Notes: generated from the letters alone by a model not told the origin. 64,000 nucleotides of DNA from an uncultured Bacilli bacterium (GCA_934098435.1 CAKOOV010000002.1:1-64000); one strand, 5' to 3'; numbered from the stretch's first letter, positions 53,841 through 61,698 are shown. A program made the numbers and translations.

Positions 53841-53849
53841 ATTATAGCA
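53841..53849 (-). promoter_or_regulatory. Extended -10 promoter of rsmE
   Basis: TGCTATAAT on the minus strand; the -35 region is poor, which suits an extended -10 promoter. It lies directly below the dnaJ terminator. Confidence 0.55.
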
Positions 53850-53858
53850 TATAAAAAA

Positions 53859-53889
53859 GAAAACTTCTATAAATTAATAAGAAGTTTTC
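53859..53889 (-). terminator. Terminator of the heat-shock operon
   Basis: GAAAACTTCT/AGAAGTTTTC around 11 bases followed by a T run on the minus strand, nine bases past the dnaJ stop. Confidence 0.85.
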
Positions 53890-53897
53890 ATATATAT

Positions 53898-55004
53898 TTA
53901 TTTAATTCTTTTATTATACTTAGTAAATTCACTATCATTATCTAAATCAGTAAGAGCAAGTTCTTTAAATAATTCTTTTTGACCCCTAGTAAGTTTAGAA
54001 GGAATAACTACATTAGTAATAACATACATATCACCTTTCTTACCATTAACATCAGAATCAATACCCTTACCTCTTAATCTTAATTTACTATTATTTTTAG
54101 TACCATCAGGAATAGAAAGCTCTACATTTCCATAAATAGTAGGAATAGTCTTCTTGCATCCAAGTACAGCATCAGTAATAGTTAGTGGAACAGTAATATA
54201 TATATCATTACCATCTCTCTTAAAGAAGTCATCATCTTTAACAGTAAATTCAATATATAAATCTCCATTAGCTCCACCATTACTACCAGCTTCTCCTTTA
54301 CCAGATAGTCTAACTCTATTACCAGTATCTACTCCCTTAGGAACAGTAACAGTAAGAGTTTTAGGTTTAGTAACTCTACCCTTACCATGACAATCAGTAC
54401 AAATTCTATCAAAAGAAGTACCAGTACCACCACAATGACTACAAGTAGTTCTAGATAAAAATGAACCAAACATTGTACTTTGCTGTTTAGTAACAGTTCC
54501 AGTACCTTTACATTCAGGACAAGTATGACTACCAAATCCACCTTGACCCTTACAATTATCACATTCATCTTCTACTTCAACCTTAATATCTCTTTTAGTT
54601 CCATGAACAGCTTCATCAAAAGATATAGTCATGCGGTATAACAAATCTGCTCCATCCTGTCTTCTATTTGAAGAAGAACGAGACGATCTGCCACCAAACA
54701 TATTACCAAACAAATCACCAAAAATATCTTCCATACCACTAAAGTCGAAACCATCAAATCCAGAAAAACCACCACTTGCATTAGTAAATGCTGCATGTCC
54801 ATATTGATCATATTGACGTCTTTTACTTTCATCAGACAATACCGCATAAGCTTCTTGAACCTCTTTAAATTTTTCCGCAGCATTTTCTTCTTTAGATACA
54901 TCTGGATGATACTTTTTAGCAAGTTTTCTAAAAGCTGATTTAATCTCATCTTGACTAGCAGTCTTACTTACACCAAGTACCTCATAATAATCTTTTTTAT
55001 CCAT
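53898..55004 (-). CDS. dnaJ: Chaperone protein DnaJ
   Basis: About 368 residues, a complete type I DnaJ. The J domain opens DYYEVLGVSKTASQDEIK and has the HPD in KKYHPDVS; a Gly/Phe-rich linker (GGFSGFDGFDFSG) follows. Four zinc-finger repeats CxxCxGxG are intact: CDNCKGQG, CPECKGTG, CSHCGGTG and CTDCHGKG. The client-binding domain ends the protein. It stimulates DnaK ATPase. The start at 55004 follows GGAGG by five bases; an upstream ATG at 55016 lies over that site. Last gene of the hrcA operon. Confidence 0.97.
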   Translation of the reverse strand: MDKKDYYEVLGVSKTASQDEIKSAFRKLAKKYHPDVSKEENAAEKFKEVQEAYAVLSDESKRRQYDQYGHAAFTNASGGFSGFDGFDFSGMEDIFGDLFGNMFGGRSSRSSSNRRQDGADLLYRMTISFDEAVHGTKRDIKVEVEDECDNCKGQGGFGSHTCPECKGTGTVTKQQSTMFGSFLSRTTCSHCGGTGTSFDRICTDCHGKGRVTKPKTLTVTVPKGVDTGNRVRLSGKGEAGSNGGANGDLYIEFTVKDDDFFKRDGNDIYITVPLTITDAVLGCKKTIPTIYGNVELSIPDGTKNNSKLRLRGKGIDSDVNGKKGDMYVITNVVIPSKLTRGQKELFKELALTDLDNDSEFTKYNKRIK

Positions 55005-55021
55005 AATTTCCTCCATACATA

Positions 55022-55062
55022 AGTATAAAGTTCTAGTAGTTAAAACTTTATACTAGAACTTT
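55022..55062 (-). promoter_or_regulatory. Two mutually exclusive hairpins between dnaK and dnaJ
   Basis: AGTATAAAGTT (55022-55032) can pair with 55044-55054, or AAAGTTCTAGT (55027-55037) with 55052-55062. Both are 10-11 bp and share bases, so only one forms. There is no T run. It could tune read-through, message stability or dnaJ translation. Confidence 0.5.
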
Positions 55063-55070
55063 AACTTTGG

Positions 55071-56900
55071 TTATTTTTCTTCATATTCAGCGTCGACAAC
55101 ATCATCATTAGATTTTTTGTCTTCTTCTTTATTTTCAGTAGTGTTTTCATTAGTAGCATTTTGATTCTTAGCAGCTTCTTCATAAACTTTAGAAGCAAGT
55201 GCATTAGCTTTCTCTAATAACTTATCTTTAGCTTTGTTAATAGCTTCAGCATCTTCACCTTCTAGTGCTTTCTTAGTATCACTAATTAAATCTTCAGCTT
55301 CCTTCTTATCGCTATCACTAACTTTATCACCTAAATCTTTAATAGCTTTTTCAGTCATAAAGATAACTTGTTCAGCATCATTTTTAGCATCTGCTACTTC
55401 TTTCTTCTTAGCATCTGCTTCTTTGTTCTTTTCTGCCTCTTTCATCATCTTATCAATTTCTTCATCGCTTAAAGTATTAGTAGCAGTAATAGTAATAGAT
55501 TGTTCTTTTTGAGTTCCTAAATCTTTAGCTTTAACATTAACAATACCATTAGCATCTATATCAAATGTAACTTCAATTTGAGGTACACCTCTAGGAGCAG
55601 GTGGAATATTAGTAAGTTGGAAGTTACCTAAAGTCTTATTGTCACTAGCCATAGGTCTTTCACCTTGAAGAACATGAATATCAACAGCAGGTTGATTATC
55701 AGCAGCAGTACTAAATACCTGACTCTTACTAGTAGGTATAGTAGTATTTCTAGGTATTAATGTAGTCATAACACCACCTAAAGTTTCAATACCAAGAGAT
55801 AATGGAGTAACATCAAGAAGTACGATATCATTAACATCACCAGTTAAAACTCCACCTTGAATAGCTGCTCCCATAGCAACAACCTCATCAGGATTAACTT
55901 CTTTAGAAGGCTCTTTTCCAAGTTCTTTCTTAACAAGTTCTTGTACACAAGGAATTCTAGTAGAACCACCAACTAATAAAACCTTATCAATATCTTTAGC
56001 AGTAAGTTTAGCATCCTTTAAAGCTTTTCTAACAGGTTCAGTAGTAGACTCCACTAAATCTTTAATTAAGTCTTCAAATTTAGCCTTAGTTAAACTCATA
56101 TTTAAATGAATAGGGCCATCTTCTCCTTGAGATATAAATGGTAATGAAATTTCAGTAGAACTCATACCACTAAGATCCTTCTTAGCTTTTTCAGCAGCAT
56201 CTTTAACCCTTTGCATAGCCATTTTATCTTTAGTTAAATCAACGCCACTCTCTTTCTTAAACTCACTTACGATGTAATCCATAACTCTCTCATCAAAGTC
56301 ATCTCCACCAAGATGATTATTACCACTAGTAGATTTAACTTCAAATACACCATCACCAAGTTCTAGAATAGATACATCAAATGTACCACCACCTAAGTCA
56401 TAAACAAGAACAGTTTGTGCTTTATCTTGTTTATCTAGTCCATAAGCAAGAGCAGCCGCTGTAGGTTCATTAATAATTCTTTCTACCTCTAAACCGGCAA
56501 TCTTACCAGCATTTTTAGTAGCTTGTCTTTGACTATCATTAAAGTATGCAGGTACAGTAATAACAGCTTTACTTACAGACTCTCCTAAATATGCCTCAGC
56601 AGTCTTCTTTAAGTCGCCAAGTATCATAGCAGATATTTCCTCTGGAGTATATTCACGTCCATTAGCACTAACTTTTTCATTAGTACCCATTTTTCTTTTA
56701 ATTGAAGAAATAGTATCTTTGTTAGTAACCATTTGGTTTTTAGCCTTTTGACCAACAATAATTTCTCCATTCTTAAATGCCACTACTGAAGGAGTAGTTC
56801 TAGCACCTTCTGGGTTAGTGATAACTTTAGCTTCACCACCCTCATATACAGATACACAACTATTTGTAGTACCTAAATCAATTCCTATAATTTTACTCAT
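55071..56900 (-). CDS. dnaK: Chaperone protein DnaK
   Basis: About 609 residues. Hsp70 ATPase domain with IGIDLGTTNSCVSVYEGG, AVITVPAYFNDSQRQATKNAG, VLVYDLGGGTFDVSILELG and LLVGGSTRIPCVQELVKK; the substrate domain begins VTPLSLGIETLGGVMT, and a Lys/Asp/Glu-rich lid and an Asn/Glu tail ending DAEYEE close it. Gram-positive DnaKs lack an insert in the ATPase domain; the length agrees. ATG 56900 is preferred over 56909 by the spacing from AAAGGAA. It belongs to the heat-shock operon controlled at 58728-58800. Confidence 0.97.
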   Translation of the reverse strand: MSKIIGIDLGTTNSCVSVYEGGEAKVITNPEGARTTPSVVAFKNGEIIVGQKAKNQMVTNKDTISSIKRKMGTNEKVSANGREYTPEEISAMILGDLKKTAEAYLGESVSKAVITVPAYFNDSQRQATKNAGKIAGLEVERIINEPTAAALAYGLDKQDKAQTVLVYDLGGGTFDVSILELGDGVFEVKSTSGNNHLGGDDFDERVMDYIVSEFKKESGVDLTKDKMAMQRVKDAAEKAKKDLSGMSSTEISLPFISQGEDGPIHLNMSLTKAKFEDLIKDLVESTTEPVRKALKDAKLTAKDIDKVLLVGGSTRIPCVQELVKKELGKEPSKEVNPDEVVAMGAAIQGGVLTGDVNDIVLLDVTPLSLGIETLGGVMTTLIPRNTTIPTSKSQVFSTAADNQPAVDIHVLQGERPMASDNKTLGNFQLTNIPPAPRGVPQIEVTFDIDANGIVNVKAKDLGTQKEQSITITATNTLSDEEIDKMMKEAEKNKEADAKKKEVADAKNDAEQVIFMTEKAIKDLGDKVSDSDKKEAEDLISDTKKALEGEDAEAINKAKDKLLEKANALASKVYEEAAKNQNATNENTTENKEEDKKSNDDVVDAEYEEK

Positions 56901-56918
56901 ATTTATCATTTCCTTTCA

Positions 56919-57131
56919 TTATTTTTTATCTTTATAATCAAACACTTCTTTAATATCTTTGTTCTTATCAGAAGTATTATTCTTATTCATTTTAATATTA
57001 CTATAAATAATAAGACTAAGCATTACCACAAGTATAATAGGTAATAACCATATCATAAACTTAACCGCAAGTATTGATAATATAATAGCAATAATAATAT
57101 AAATAACTTCTTTAATTTTTTCTTTATTCAT
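56919..57131 (-). CDS. Small membrane protein within the heat-shock operon
   Basis: About 70 residues with two hydrophobic helices, roughly 8-25 and 27-45, and a charged C-terminal tail (KMNKNNTSDKNKDIKEVFDYKD). No family recognised. It lies between grpE and dnaK, where Bacillus has no gene, and overlaps grpE's stop by a few bases if read from GTG 57140; I prefer ATG 57131. The ribosome site is weak. It should be made on heat shock with the chaperones. Confidence 0.7.
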   Translation of the reverse strand: MNKEKIKEVIYIIIAIILSILAVKFMIWLLPIILVVMLSLIIYSNIKMNKNNTSDKNKDIKEVFDYKDKK

Positions 57132-57132
57132 A

Positions 57133-57720
57133 TTATTCACTTACCCTTACCATAGCAGTTCTAAGTACTTTGTCTTTATACATATAGCCTTTCTGAAGAA
57201 CTTCTGTAACAATACCAGGTAAAACACCTTCTATATTATCAACAGCTATAGCCTCATGATAAGCAGGATCAAATGGTTTATTTAACGGATCCATCTCTTT
57301 AACATCAAACTTAGCAAGCAAATCCTTAATTTGTTTATACATAAGTTTGAATCCAAGAAGAAACTTAGAAACCTCATCATCCAAATTATCATCATCCATA
57401 TTAATAGCTCTTTCAAAATTATCTAATATTGGAAGAAAACCTTTAAGTATATCTTCTTCAGCATATTTAATAATTCTTGAAGTCTCTTCATCCTTTCTTC
57501 TTTTATAATTAACAAGTTCGGCTTGACTTCTCAAAAGAGCATCTTCTAATTTCTTAATTTTATCAAGATTATTATCTTCTATTTTTTCATCACATGAACA
57601 TTTCTCATCACAATTACATTCCTCATCGCAATTACATTCATCATTACATGAACATTTACATTCCTCTTTTTTTAGCTCTTCATTTTTCTTATTTTTATGT
57701 TTTTTATCCTTATTCTCCAT
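57133..57720 (-). CDS. grpE: GrpE nucleotide exchange factor with Cys-rich N-terminus
   Basis: 195 residues. From about residue 50 it is a normal GrpE: a long coiled coil (LDKIKKLEDALLRSQAELVNYK RR...), DILKGFLPILDNFERAI and the beta domain with DPLNKPFDPAYHEAIAV and VTEVLQKGYMYKDKVLRTAMVRV. It releases ADP from DnaK. Residues 21-43 are unusual: nine cysteines in CxC pairs, the last three pairs repeating every six residues (CNCDEE, CNCDEK, CSCDEK). This looks like a metal-binding or redox tail. GGAGGAG precedes the ATG; overlaps hrcA by 11 bases. Confidence 0.95.
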   Translation of the reverse strand: MENKDKKHKNKKNEELKKEECKCSCNDECNCDEECNCDEKCSCDEKIEDNNLDKIKKLEDALLRSQAELVNYKRRKDEETSRIIKYAEEDILKGFLPILDNFERAINMDDDNLDDEVSKFLLGFKLMYKQIKDLLAKFDVKEMDPLNKPFDPAYHEAIAVDNIEGVLPGIVTEVLQKGYMYKDKVLRTAMVRVSE

Positions 57721-58714
57721 TTTCTCCTCCTAAATTATTTTTTATATAATCAAGAAGAGCAACAACCCTATCATACTCCATTCTCTTAGGACCAACAATC
57801 GCAATTGTACCCTCTTCTCCATTAATATTATATTTTGTTTTAATTACTGAAACATCATCAGTAAGTTTTGTCTCACTACCAACATAAATATTAATACCAT
57901 TATCCTCTTCTTTCATGTTAGAAATACTATCAATATCATCAAACTTACTAAGTATTTCTTTTACCTTATCAATATTACTAAATTCTGGTTGTTTAAGCAT
58001 ATTATTTCTTCCACCAAAATGAACATCTTCATTAGCAGAAGAAAATTCATGAAAAGCATCATAAAAAGTATTATATAAAACTTCATATTGACTTACATAA
58101 TCTTTTATAATTGGTTTAACCTCATACTCAAGCTTCTCACTAACCTCATTAATAGGAGTACCAGCCACTAACTTATTAATAAGTTCTACAGTTTTCTTAA
58201 TTTCTTCTTTAGATACAACAGTAGGCAAACTAAGTATCTTATGCTGTACAATACCTTTGTCTGTAATAACAATAGATAAAATCTTATCATCTTCAAGAGG
58301 TACAACTTCTACTTTCATAAGTTTATTAGAAGAAGAAGCATTACCAAGTACAACAGCAGTGTAATTAGTTATCTCACTAACAATCTCTATACTTCTTTTA
58401 ATTGTATCATTAAGATCAAGCGAATTATTATGAAATATAGTTTGTAACTTAAGCATATCTTCTCCAGTCATATTCTTAGGAGTCATAAGATTATCAACAT
58501 AATACTTATAACCTTTTTCACTAGGAATTCTACCAGAAGCAAAATGATTCTTTTCAAGTAAACCATAATCCTCAAGTATCACCATTTCATTTCTAATAGT
58601 AGCAGAAGAACACTTAAGTTTCTTGCAAATATGATTAGAACTTACAGCTTTAGCAGTTTTAATATATTCTTCAACAATCACTTTTAGTATCTCTTTTTGT
58701 CTATTAGTGATCAC
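57710..58714 (-). CDS. hrcA: Heat-inducible transcription repressor HrcA
   Basis: About 334 residues. The N-terminal winged helix, TNRQKEILKVIVEEYIKTAKAVSS, CSSATIRNEMVILEDYGLLEK and SGRIPSEKGYKYYVDNLM, is textbook HrcA; the GAF-like dimer domain follows, and the C-terminus has EGTIAIVGPKRMEYDRVVALLDYI. It represses this operon by binding CIRCE. The start is GTG 58714, seven bases after GGAAG; the longer frame from 58789 begins above the -10 box and cannot be used. Transcribed from a consensus promoter overlapped by its own operator. Confidence 0.96.
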   Translation of the reverse strand: MITNRQKEILKVIVEEYIKTAKAVSSNHICKKLKCSSATIRNEMVILEDYGLLEKNHFASGRIPSEKGYKYYVDNLMTPKNMTGEDMLKLQTIFHNNSLDLNDTIKRSIEIVSEITNYTAVVLGNASSSNKLMKVEVVPLEDDKILSIVITDKGIVQHKILSLPTVVSKEEIKKTVELINKLVAGTPINEVSEKLEYEVKPIIKDYVSQYEVLYNTFYDAFHEFSSANEDVHFGGRNNMLKQPEFSNIDKVKEILSKFDDIDSISNMKEEDNGINIYVGSETKLTDDVSVIKTKYNINGEEGTIAIVGPKRMEYDRVVALLDYIKNNLGGENGE

Positions 58715-58727
58715 AATATCACTTCCT

Positions 58728-58753
58728 TTAGCAATTATTATTTCCATTGCTAA
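58728..58753 (-). promoter_or_regulatory. CIRCE-like operator 2
   Basis: TTAGCAAT-N10-ATTGCTAA, in the leader just below the -10 box and above the hrcA start. Arms are identical to operator 1. The classic CIRCE is TTAGCACTC-N9-GAGTGCTAA; only the outer half is kept. Confidence 0.65.
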
Positions 58754-58757
58754 TATC

Positions 58758-58786
58758 ATTATATTACTATTACTTAGCAATGTCAA
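58758..58786 (-). promoter_or_regulatory. Promoter of the heat-shock operon
   Basis: Perfect TTGACA (58781-58786), 17 bases, TATAAT (58758-58763) on the minus strand. Operator 1 covers the -35 and operator 2 the start site. Confidence 0.92.
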
Positions 58787-58800
58787 CACTAAATTGCTAA
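58774..58800 (-). promoter_or_regulatory. CIRCE-like operator 1
   Basis: TTAGCAAT (58774-58781) and ATTGCTAA (58793-58800) with 11 bases between, 27 bases in total as in CIRCE. It covers the -35 hexamer, so HrcA binding would exclude polymerase. Confidence 0.75.
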
Positions 58801-58824
58801 TTTTTTTTTATTTTTTTCAAAAAA

Positions 58825-58848
58825 AAGCTCAGAATCACTTCTGAACTT
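58825..58848 (-). terminator. Terminator of the bacteriocin operon
   Basis: AAGTTCAGAA/TTCTGAGCTT (one G-U pair) around four bases, with seven T's on the minus strand, eight bases past the second peptide gene. Confidence 0.85.
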
Positions 58849-58855
58849 TTTCTAA

Positions 58856-59026
58856 CTATAAATTACACATTTTATCTTCATTACTTCTTCTAATATAACT
58901 ACCAAGTGCCTCCCCAAGCTCATATATAAAACTAACTATTTTATATATAGAATTAAGCATCGTAGCACTAATAACATCAGTTCCCCCATCTATTTTTAAC
59001 AATTCATCATTATCTAATTTCTTCAT
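58856..59026 (-). CDS. Double-glycine leader peptide B (putative bacteriocin component)
   Basis: 56 residues. The leader, 15 residues ending I-D-G-G, has the pattern MKxLxxxELxKIxGG, the class II bacteriocin signature cut by C39 peptidases after Gly-Gly. The 41-residue core is amphipathic: ISATMLNSIYKIVSFIYEL, then GEALG, a GxxxG motif, then YIRRSNEDK and a single cysteine third from the end. Net charge of the core is about -1. GGAGG lies seven bases before the ATG. It follows peptide A by 13 bases and is followed by a terminator. Too short for usual gene finders. Confidence 0.85.
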   Translation of the reverse strand: MKKLDNDELLKIDGGTDVISATMLNSIYKIVSFIYELGEALGSYIRRSNEDKMCNL

Positions 59027-59039
59027 ATAATAGCCTCCA

Positions 59040-59180
59040 TTAATTACATTTTTGTGGATTAGAATATCCAGATAAAATACCCGTTACAAAAGTAATAACC
59101 CCCGCTATTACAGATACTATCAAGACAGTACTAGAGCCACCTTCTATTTTTATAAGTTCATTCTTATTAAGTTCTTTCAT
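59040..59180 (-). CDS. Double-glycine leader peptide A (putative bacteriocin component)
   Basis: 46 residues. The 15-residue leader ends I-E-G-G and matches that of peptide B at nine of 15 positions. The 31-residue core starts SSTVLIVSVIAGVITFVTGI, is strongly hydrophobic, has GILSG (GxxxG) and GVITFVTG, and ends in N-P-Q-K-C-N with one cysteine. AGGAGG lies five bases before the ATG, in the sequence TAGGAGG that includes the stop codon of the accessory gene. A membrane-inserting peptide; with peptide B it fits a two-peptide (class IIb) bacteriocin, though signalling cannot be excluded. Confidence 0.87.
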   Translation of the reverse strand: MKELNKNELIKIEGGSSTVLIVSVIAGVITFVTGILSGYSNPQKCN

Positions 59181-59189
59181 ATAAACCTC

Positions 59190-59618
59190 CTATTTAAACA
59201 AATAATCAAATACTCTTTTATCTTCCTTTAACAATTTAAGTTCCAAAATCAAATTAACATACTTATAATTATCAGAAAGTTCCAATCCTATATCAACAAT
59301 TACATAAGTATCTACACCATTAGTATAATACTCTTCATTAGTAGAAATAATACTATATTTATAACTATCATTATCAATATATAAAACATTACTATTATTA
59401 AAATAACCAATATAATTTCTAGGTACATAGACCATTAAATAATATTTATCATCAGAAGAAGATACAATACCATTAACTTTATAATATGTTTTATAATGAA
59501 ATAATAATAAAAATATAATTAAAGAAAGTACTATTACAATAATAATCATTATATAAACATATACTATAGGCTTAATATCTTTATTTAAAATAATTCTACT
59601 ATCAATACAATTATTCAT
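59190..59618 (-). CDS. Short HlyD-like bacteriocin secretion accessory protein
   Basis: 142 residues: a basic cytoplasmic start, one membrane helix (about 17-41) and a beta-rich extracellular part, HYKTYYKVNGIVSSSDDKYYLMVYVP, then YVIVDIGLELSDNYKYVNLILELK. The first strands after the helix resemble the lipoyl-like start of HlyD/LcnD membrane-fusion proteins, but the long coiled-coil hairpin is missing and the protein is a third of their length. It overlaps the transporter gene by eight bases and precedes the two peptide genes. It may bridge the transporter to the outside, or act in immunity. Confidence 0.72.
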   Translation of the reverse strand: MNNCIDSRIILNKDIKPIVYVYIMIIIVIVLSLIIFLLLFHYKTYYKVNGIVSSSDDKYYLMVYVPRNYIGYFNNSNVLYIDNDSYKYSIISTNEEYYTNGVDTYVIVDIGLELSDNYKYVNLILELKLLKEDKRVFDYLFK

Positions 59619-61698
59619 CGCATCTTCTCCTTTCTAAATTAATAACTTCTCCATTAGAAAACCTAATCATTCTATCATATAAATCAATATTTTCTTTTCT
59701 ATGTGATATAACAATAATAGTTTTATCTTTATAATAATAAAATAAATTTTTAAGTATTTTTCTTTCAAGATTAATATCAATCTGATTAAACCCTTCATCA
59801 ATCATAATAACATTACTCTTCTTAAGTAAACTTCTAGCCAAAATAATTCTTTGTCTTTGACCACCAGAAATATTAACACCATTTTCCTCAAGCATAAAAT
59901 TATCTCCCAAAGGATTATCTTTTATAATATCATTCACATAACACATATTAATAACATTTAAATATTCACTTTTATCTATATTTCTACCAAGTAAAATATT
60001 ATCTCGGATGGTCTTGGTATATAACATTTCATTTTGTGAAATATAGACAATATTACTTCTAATATCATTAAGACTAAAATCATTAATATCATAATTGTTT
60101 ATAAAAATATTATCACGTCCGCAGTCCAAATACCTATAAATAAGTTTTAGTAATGTTGATTTACCACTTCCTGAAGTTCCAACAATAACAGTCTTTTCTC
60201 CATTTCTAATAAAAAAATTAACATTATTCAAAATATTATATTTATTATTATAAGTATAACTTAAATTCTTAACAACAATATCTCCATTAACTACAAGGTC
60301 ATCCAATTCACCAATATTTTCTACCGAATTATTTAATAAACTATTAACCCTTTTAATAGAACTATTAATATAATGATACTCATTCAAAACACCTAAAATA
60401 TTTTTCCCCGGAGAAATAACATAATTAGCAAATAACATAACAGTAAAATAATCCCCAGTACTCAAACTATCATACATAACAAATTTAATACCAAAATAAC
60501 TAATTATCAAAAGACCAATATCTTCAATCAAAAATCTAATAAATATAATAACATTATTAATTCTTTCCCCATAAAATAAATTATTTAAAAAAGAATTATA
60601 AACACTATCAAAATCATAAATAACATTATCTTCAATATTAAGTCCTTTAACAGTTTCAAAAGAACTAACATTTTCAATAATTAAACCATTAATTTTAGCC
60701 ATATTCTCCTGTTTTCTTAAAGTAATATTTTTTATAATAGGATTAAATATTAATACTATTAAATAATAAATAAATATAATAACCATAAGTATTAAAAATA
60801 TTTTAATATTAATATTACAAATAATAATACTAGCCACTATAAATAGTAGATTATCAACCAAAAAAATCATAATAAATTTAGAAATAAAATTCTTAACACT
60901 AAACAAATCACTAATACGTGATAATACTTCTGATGTCGTTTTATTTTTATAATACTTATAAGGAAGTAAAATAATTTTAGTAAAAGCACTAAGTATCATA
61001 CTAATATCTAACTTTTGGTTCAAATAAATAATCAAATAATTCCTAATAAAACTAGTTACATTTTTAATAATAATCAAAATGGAGAATATAATTGTTATAA
61101 TTAGTAAATTATTAGTATTAGTATCAATTACATTATCAAACACAAATTTAGAATATAAAGATATTAAACAAGATAAAGAAGTAAATATTATAGACAATAT
61201 AAAAACAAATAAAATACAATATCTATTATTAATAATAGAACTAAATAATATTTTAGTAATTTCTTTACCACTTTTTAAAACTAAAACATTTTCCCTTTTC
61301 TCAAATAACATAATATTTCCTGTAAAATTATTAGAAAAATCAAAAATATCCACTTCTATTCTACCCTTAGCAGGATCCATAATAAACATCTTATTATCAT
61401 TTATTTTATAAACAACAACAAAATGAAAATAATTATCTACTTTAATTTGAGCAATAAAAGGCTCATTTAATTCACTAAGTTTTAAAATATCCGCTACTCT
61501 ATAACCAATACCAATAAGTCCAATCTTATTAGCGGCCTCTTTAATATTATAAAAATTAGTTCCTTCTTTCGTAGTTTTAGTTAAATCAATTAATCTATCT
61601 AATGATACATCACCTCCATAATAACGAATAATTGATAATAAAGCAGCAGCCCCACAATCCTTACTTCCTTCTTGAAGTACAATTAACTTTTGCTTCAT
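59611..61698 (-). CDS. Peptidase-containing ABC transporter (C39, PCAT)
   Basis: About 695 residues, complete. Residues 1-125 are a C39 cysteine peptidase: VLQEGSKDCGAAALLSIIRYYG with the cysteine at 15, FHFVVVYKI with the histidine near 93 and DPAKG with the aspartate near 108. Six membrane helices (about 150-440) follow, then the ATPase: VGTSGSGKSTLLKLI (Walker A, near 497), NISGGQRQRIILARSL, VIMIDEGFNQID (Walker B) and IIVISHRKEN. It should cut the Gly-Gly leaders of the two small peptides and export the cores. GAGGAGG precedes the ATG at 61698. First gene of the bacteriocin operon. Confidence 0.95.
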   Translation of the reverse strand: MKQKLIVLQEGSKDCGAAALLSIIRYYGGDVSLDRLIDLTKTTKEGTNFYNIKEAANKIGLIGIGYRVADILKLSELNEPFIAQIKVDNYFHFVVVYKINDNKMFIMDPAKGRIEVDIFDFSNNFTGNIMLFEKRENVLVLKSGKEITKILFSSIINNRYCILFVFILSIIFTSLSCLISLYSKFVFDNVIDTNTNNLLIITIIFSILIIIKNVTSFIRNYLIIYLNQKLDISMILSAFTKIILLPYKYYKNKTTSEVLSRISDLFSVKNFISKFIMIFLVDNLLFIVASIIICNINIKIFLILMVIIFIYYLIVLIFNPIIKNITLRKQENMAKINGLIIENVSSFETVKGLNIEDNVIYDFDSVYNSFLNNLFYGERINNVIIFIRFLIEDIGLLIISYFGIKFVMYDSLSTGDYFTVMLFANYVISPGKNILGVLNEYHYINSSIKRVNSLLNNSVENIGELDDLVVNGDIVVKNLSYTYNNKYNILNNVNFFIRNGEKTVIVGTSGSGKSTLLKLIYRYLDCGRDNIFINNYDINDFSLNDIRSNIVYISQNEMLYTKTIRDNILLGRNIDKSEYLNVINMCYVNDIIKDNPLGDNFMLEENGVNISGGQRQRIILARSLLKKSNVIMIDEGFNQIDINLERKILKNLFYYYKDKTIIVISHRKENIDLYDRMIRFSNGEVINLERRRCDE

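Noticed and set aside
55234..55512. Open frame antisense to the dnaK 3' end, Ser/Ala-rich
   Set aside because: Shadow of dnaK codon usage with no ribosome site.
58715..58789. Longer HrcA starting at the ATG at 58789
   Set aside because: It would begin upstream of the -10 box and inside the operator; the GTG at 58714 has the proper ribosome site.
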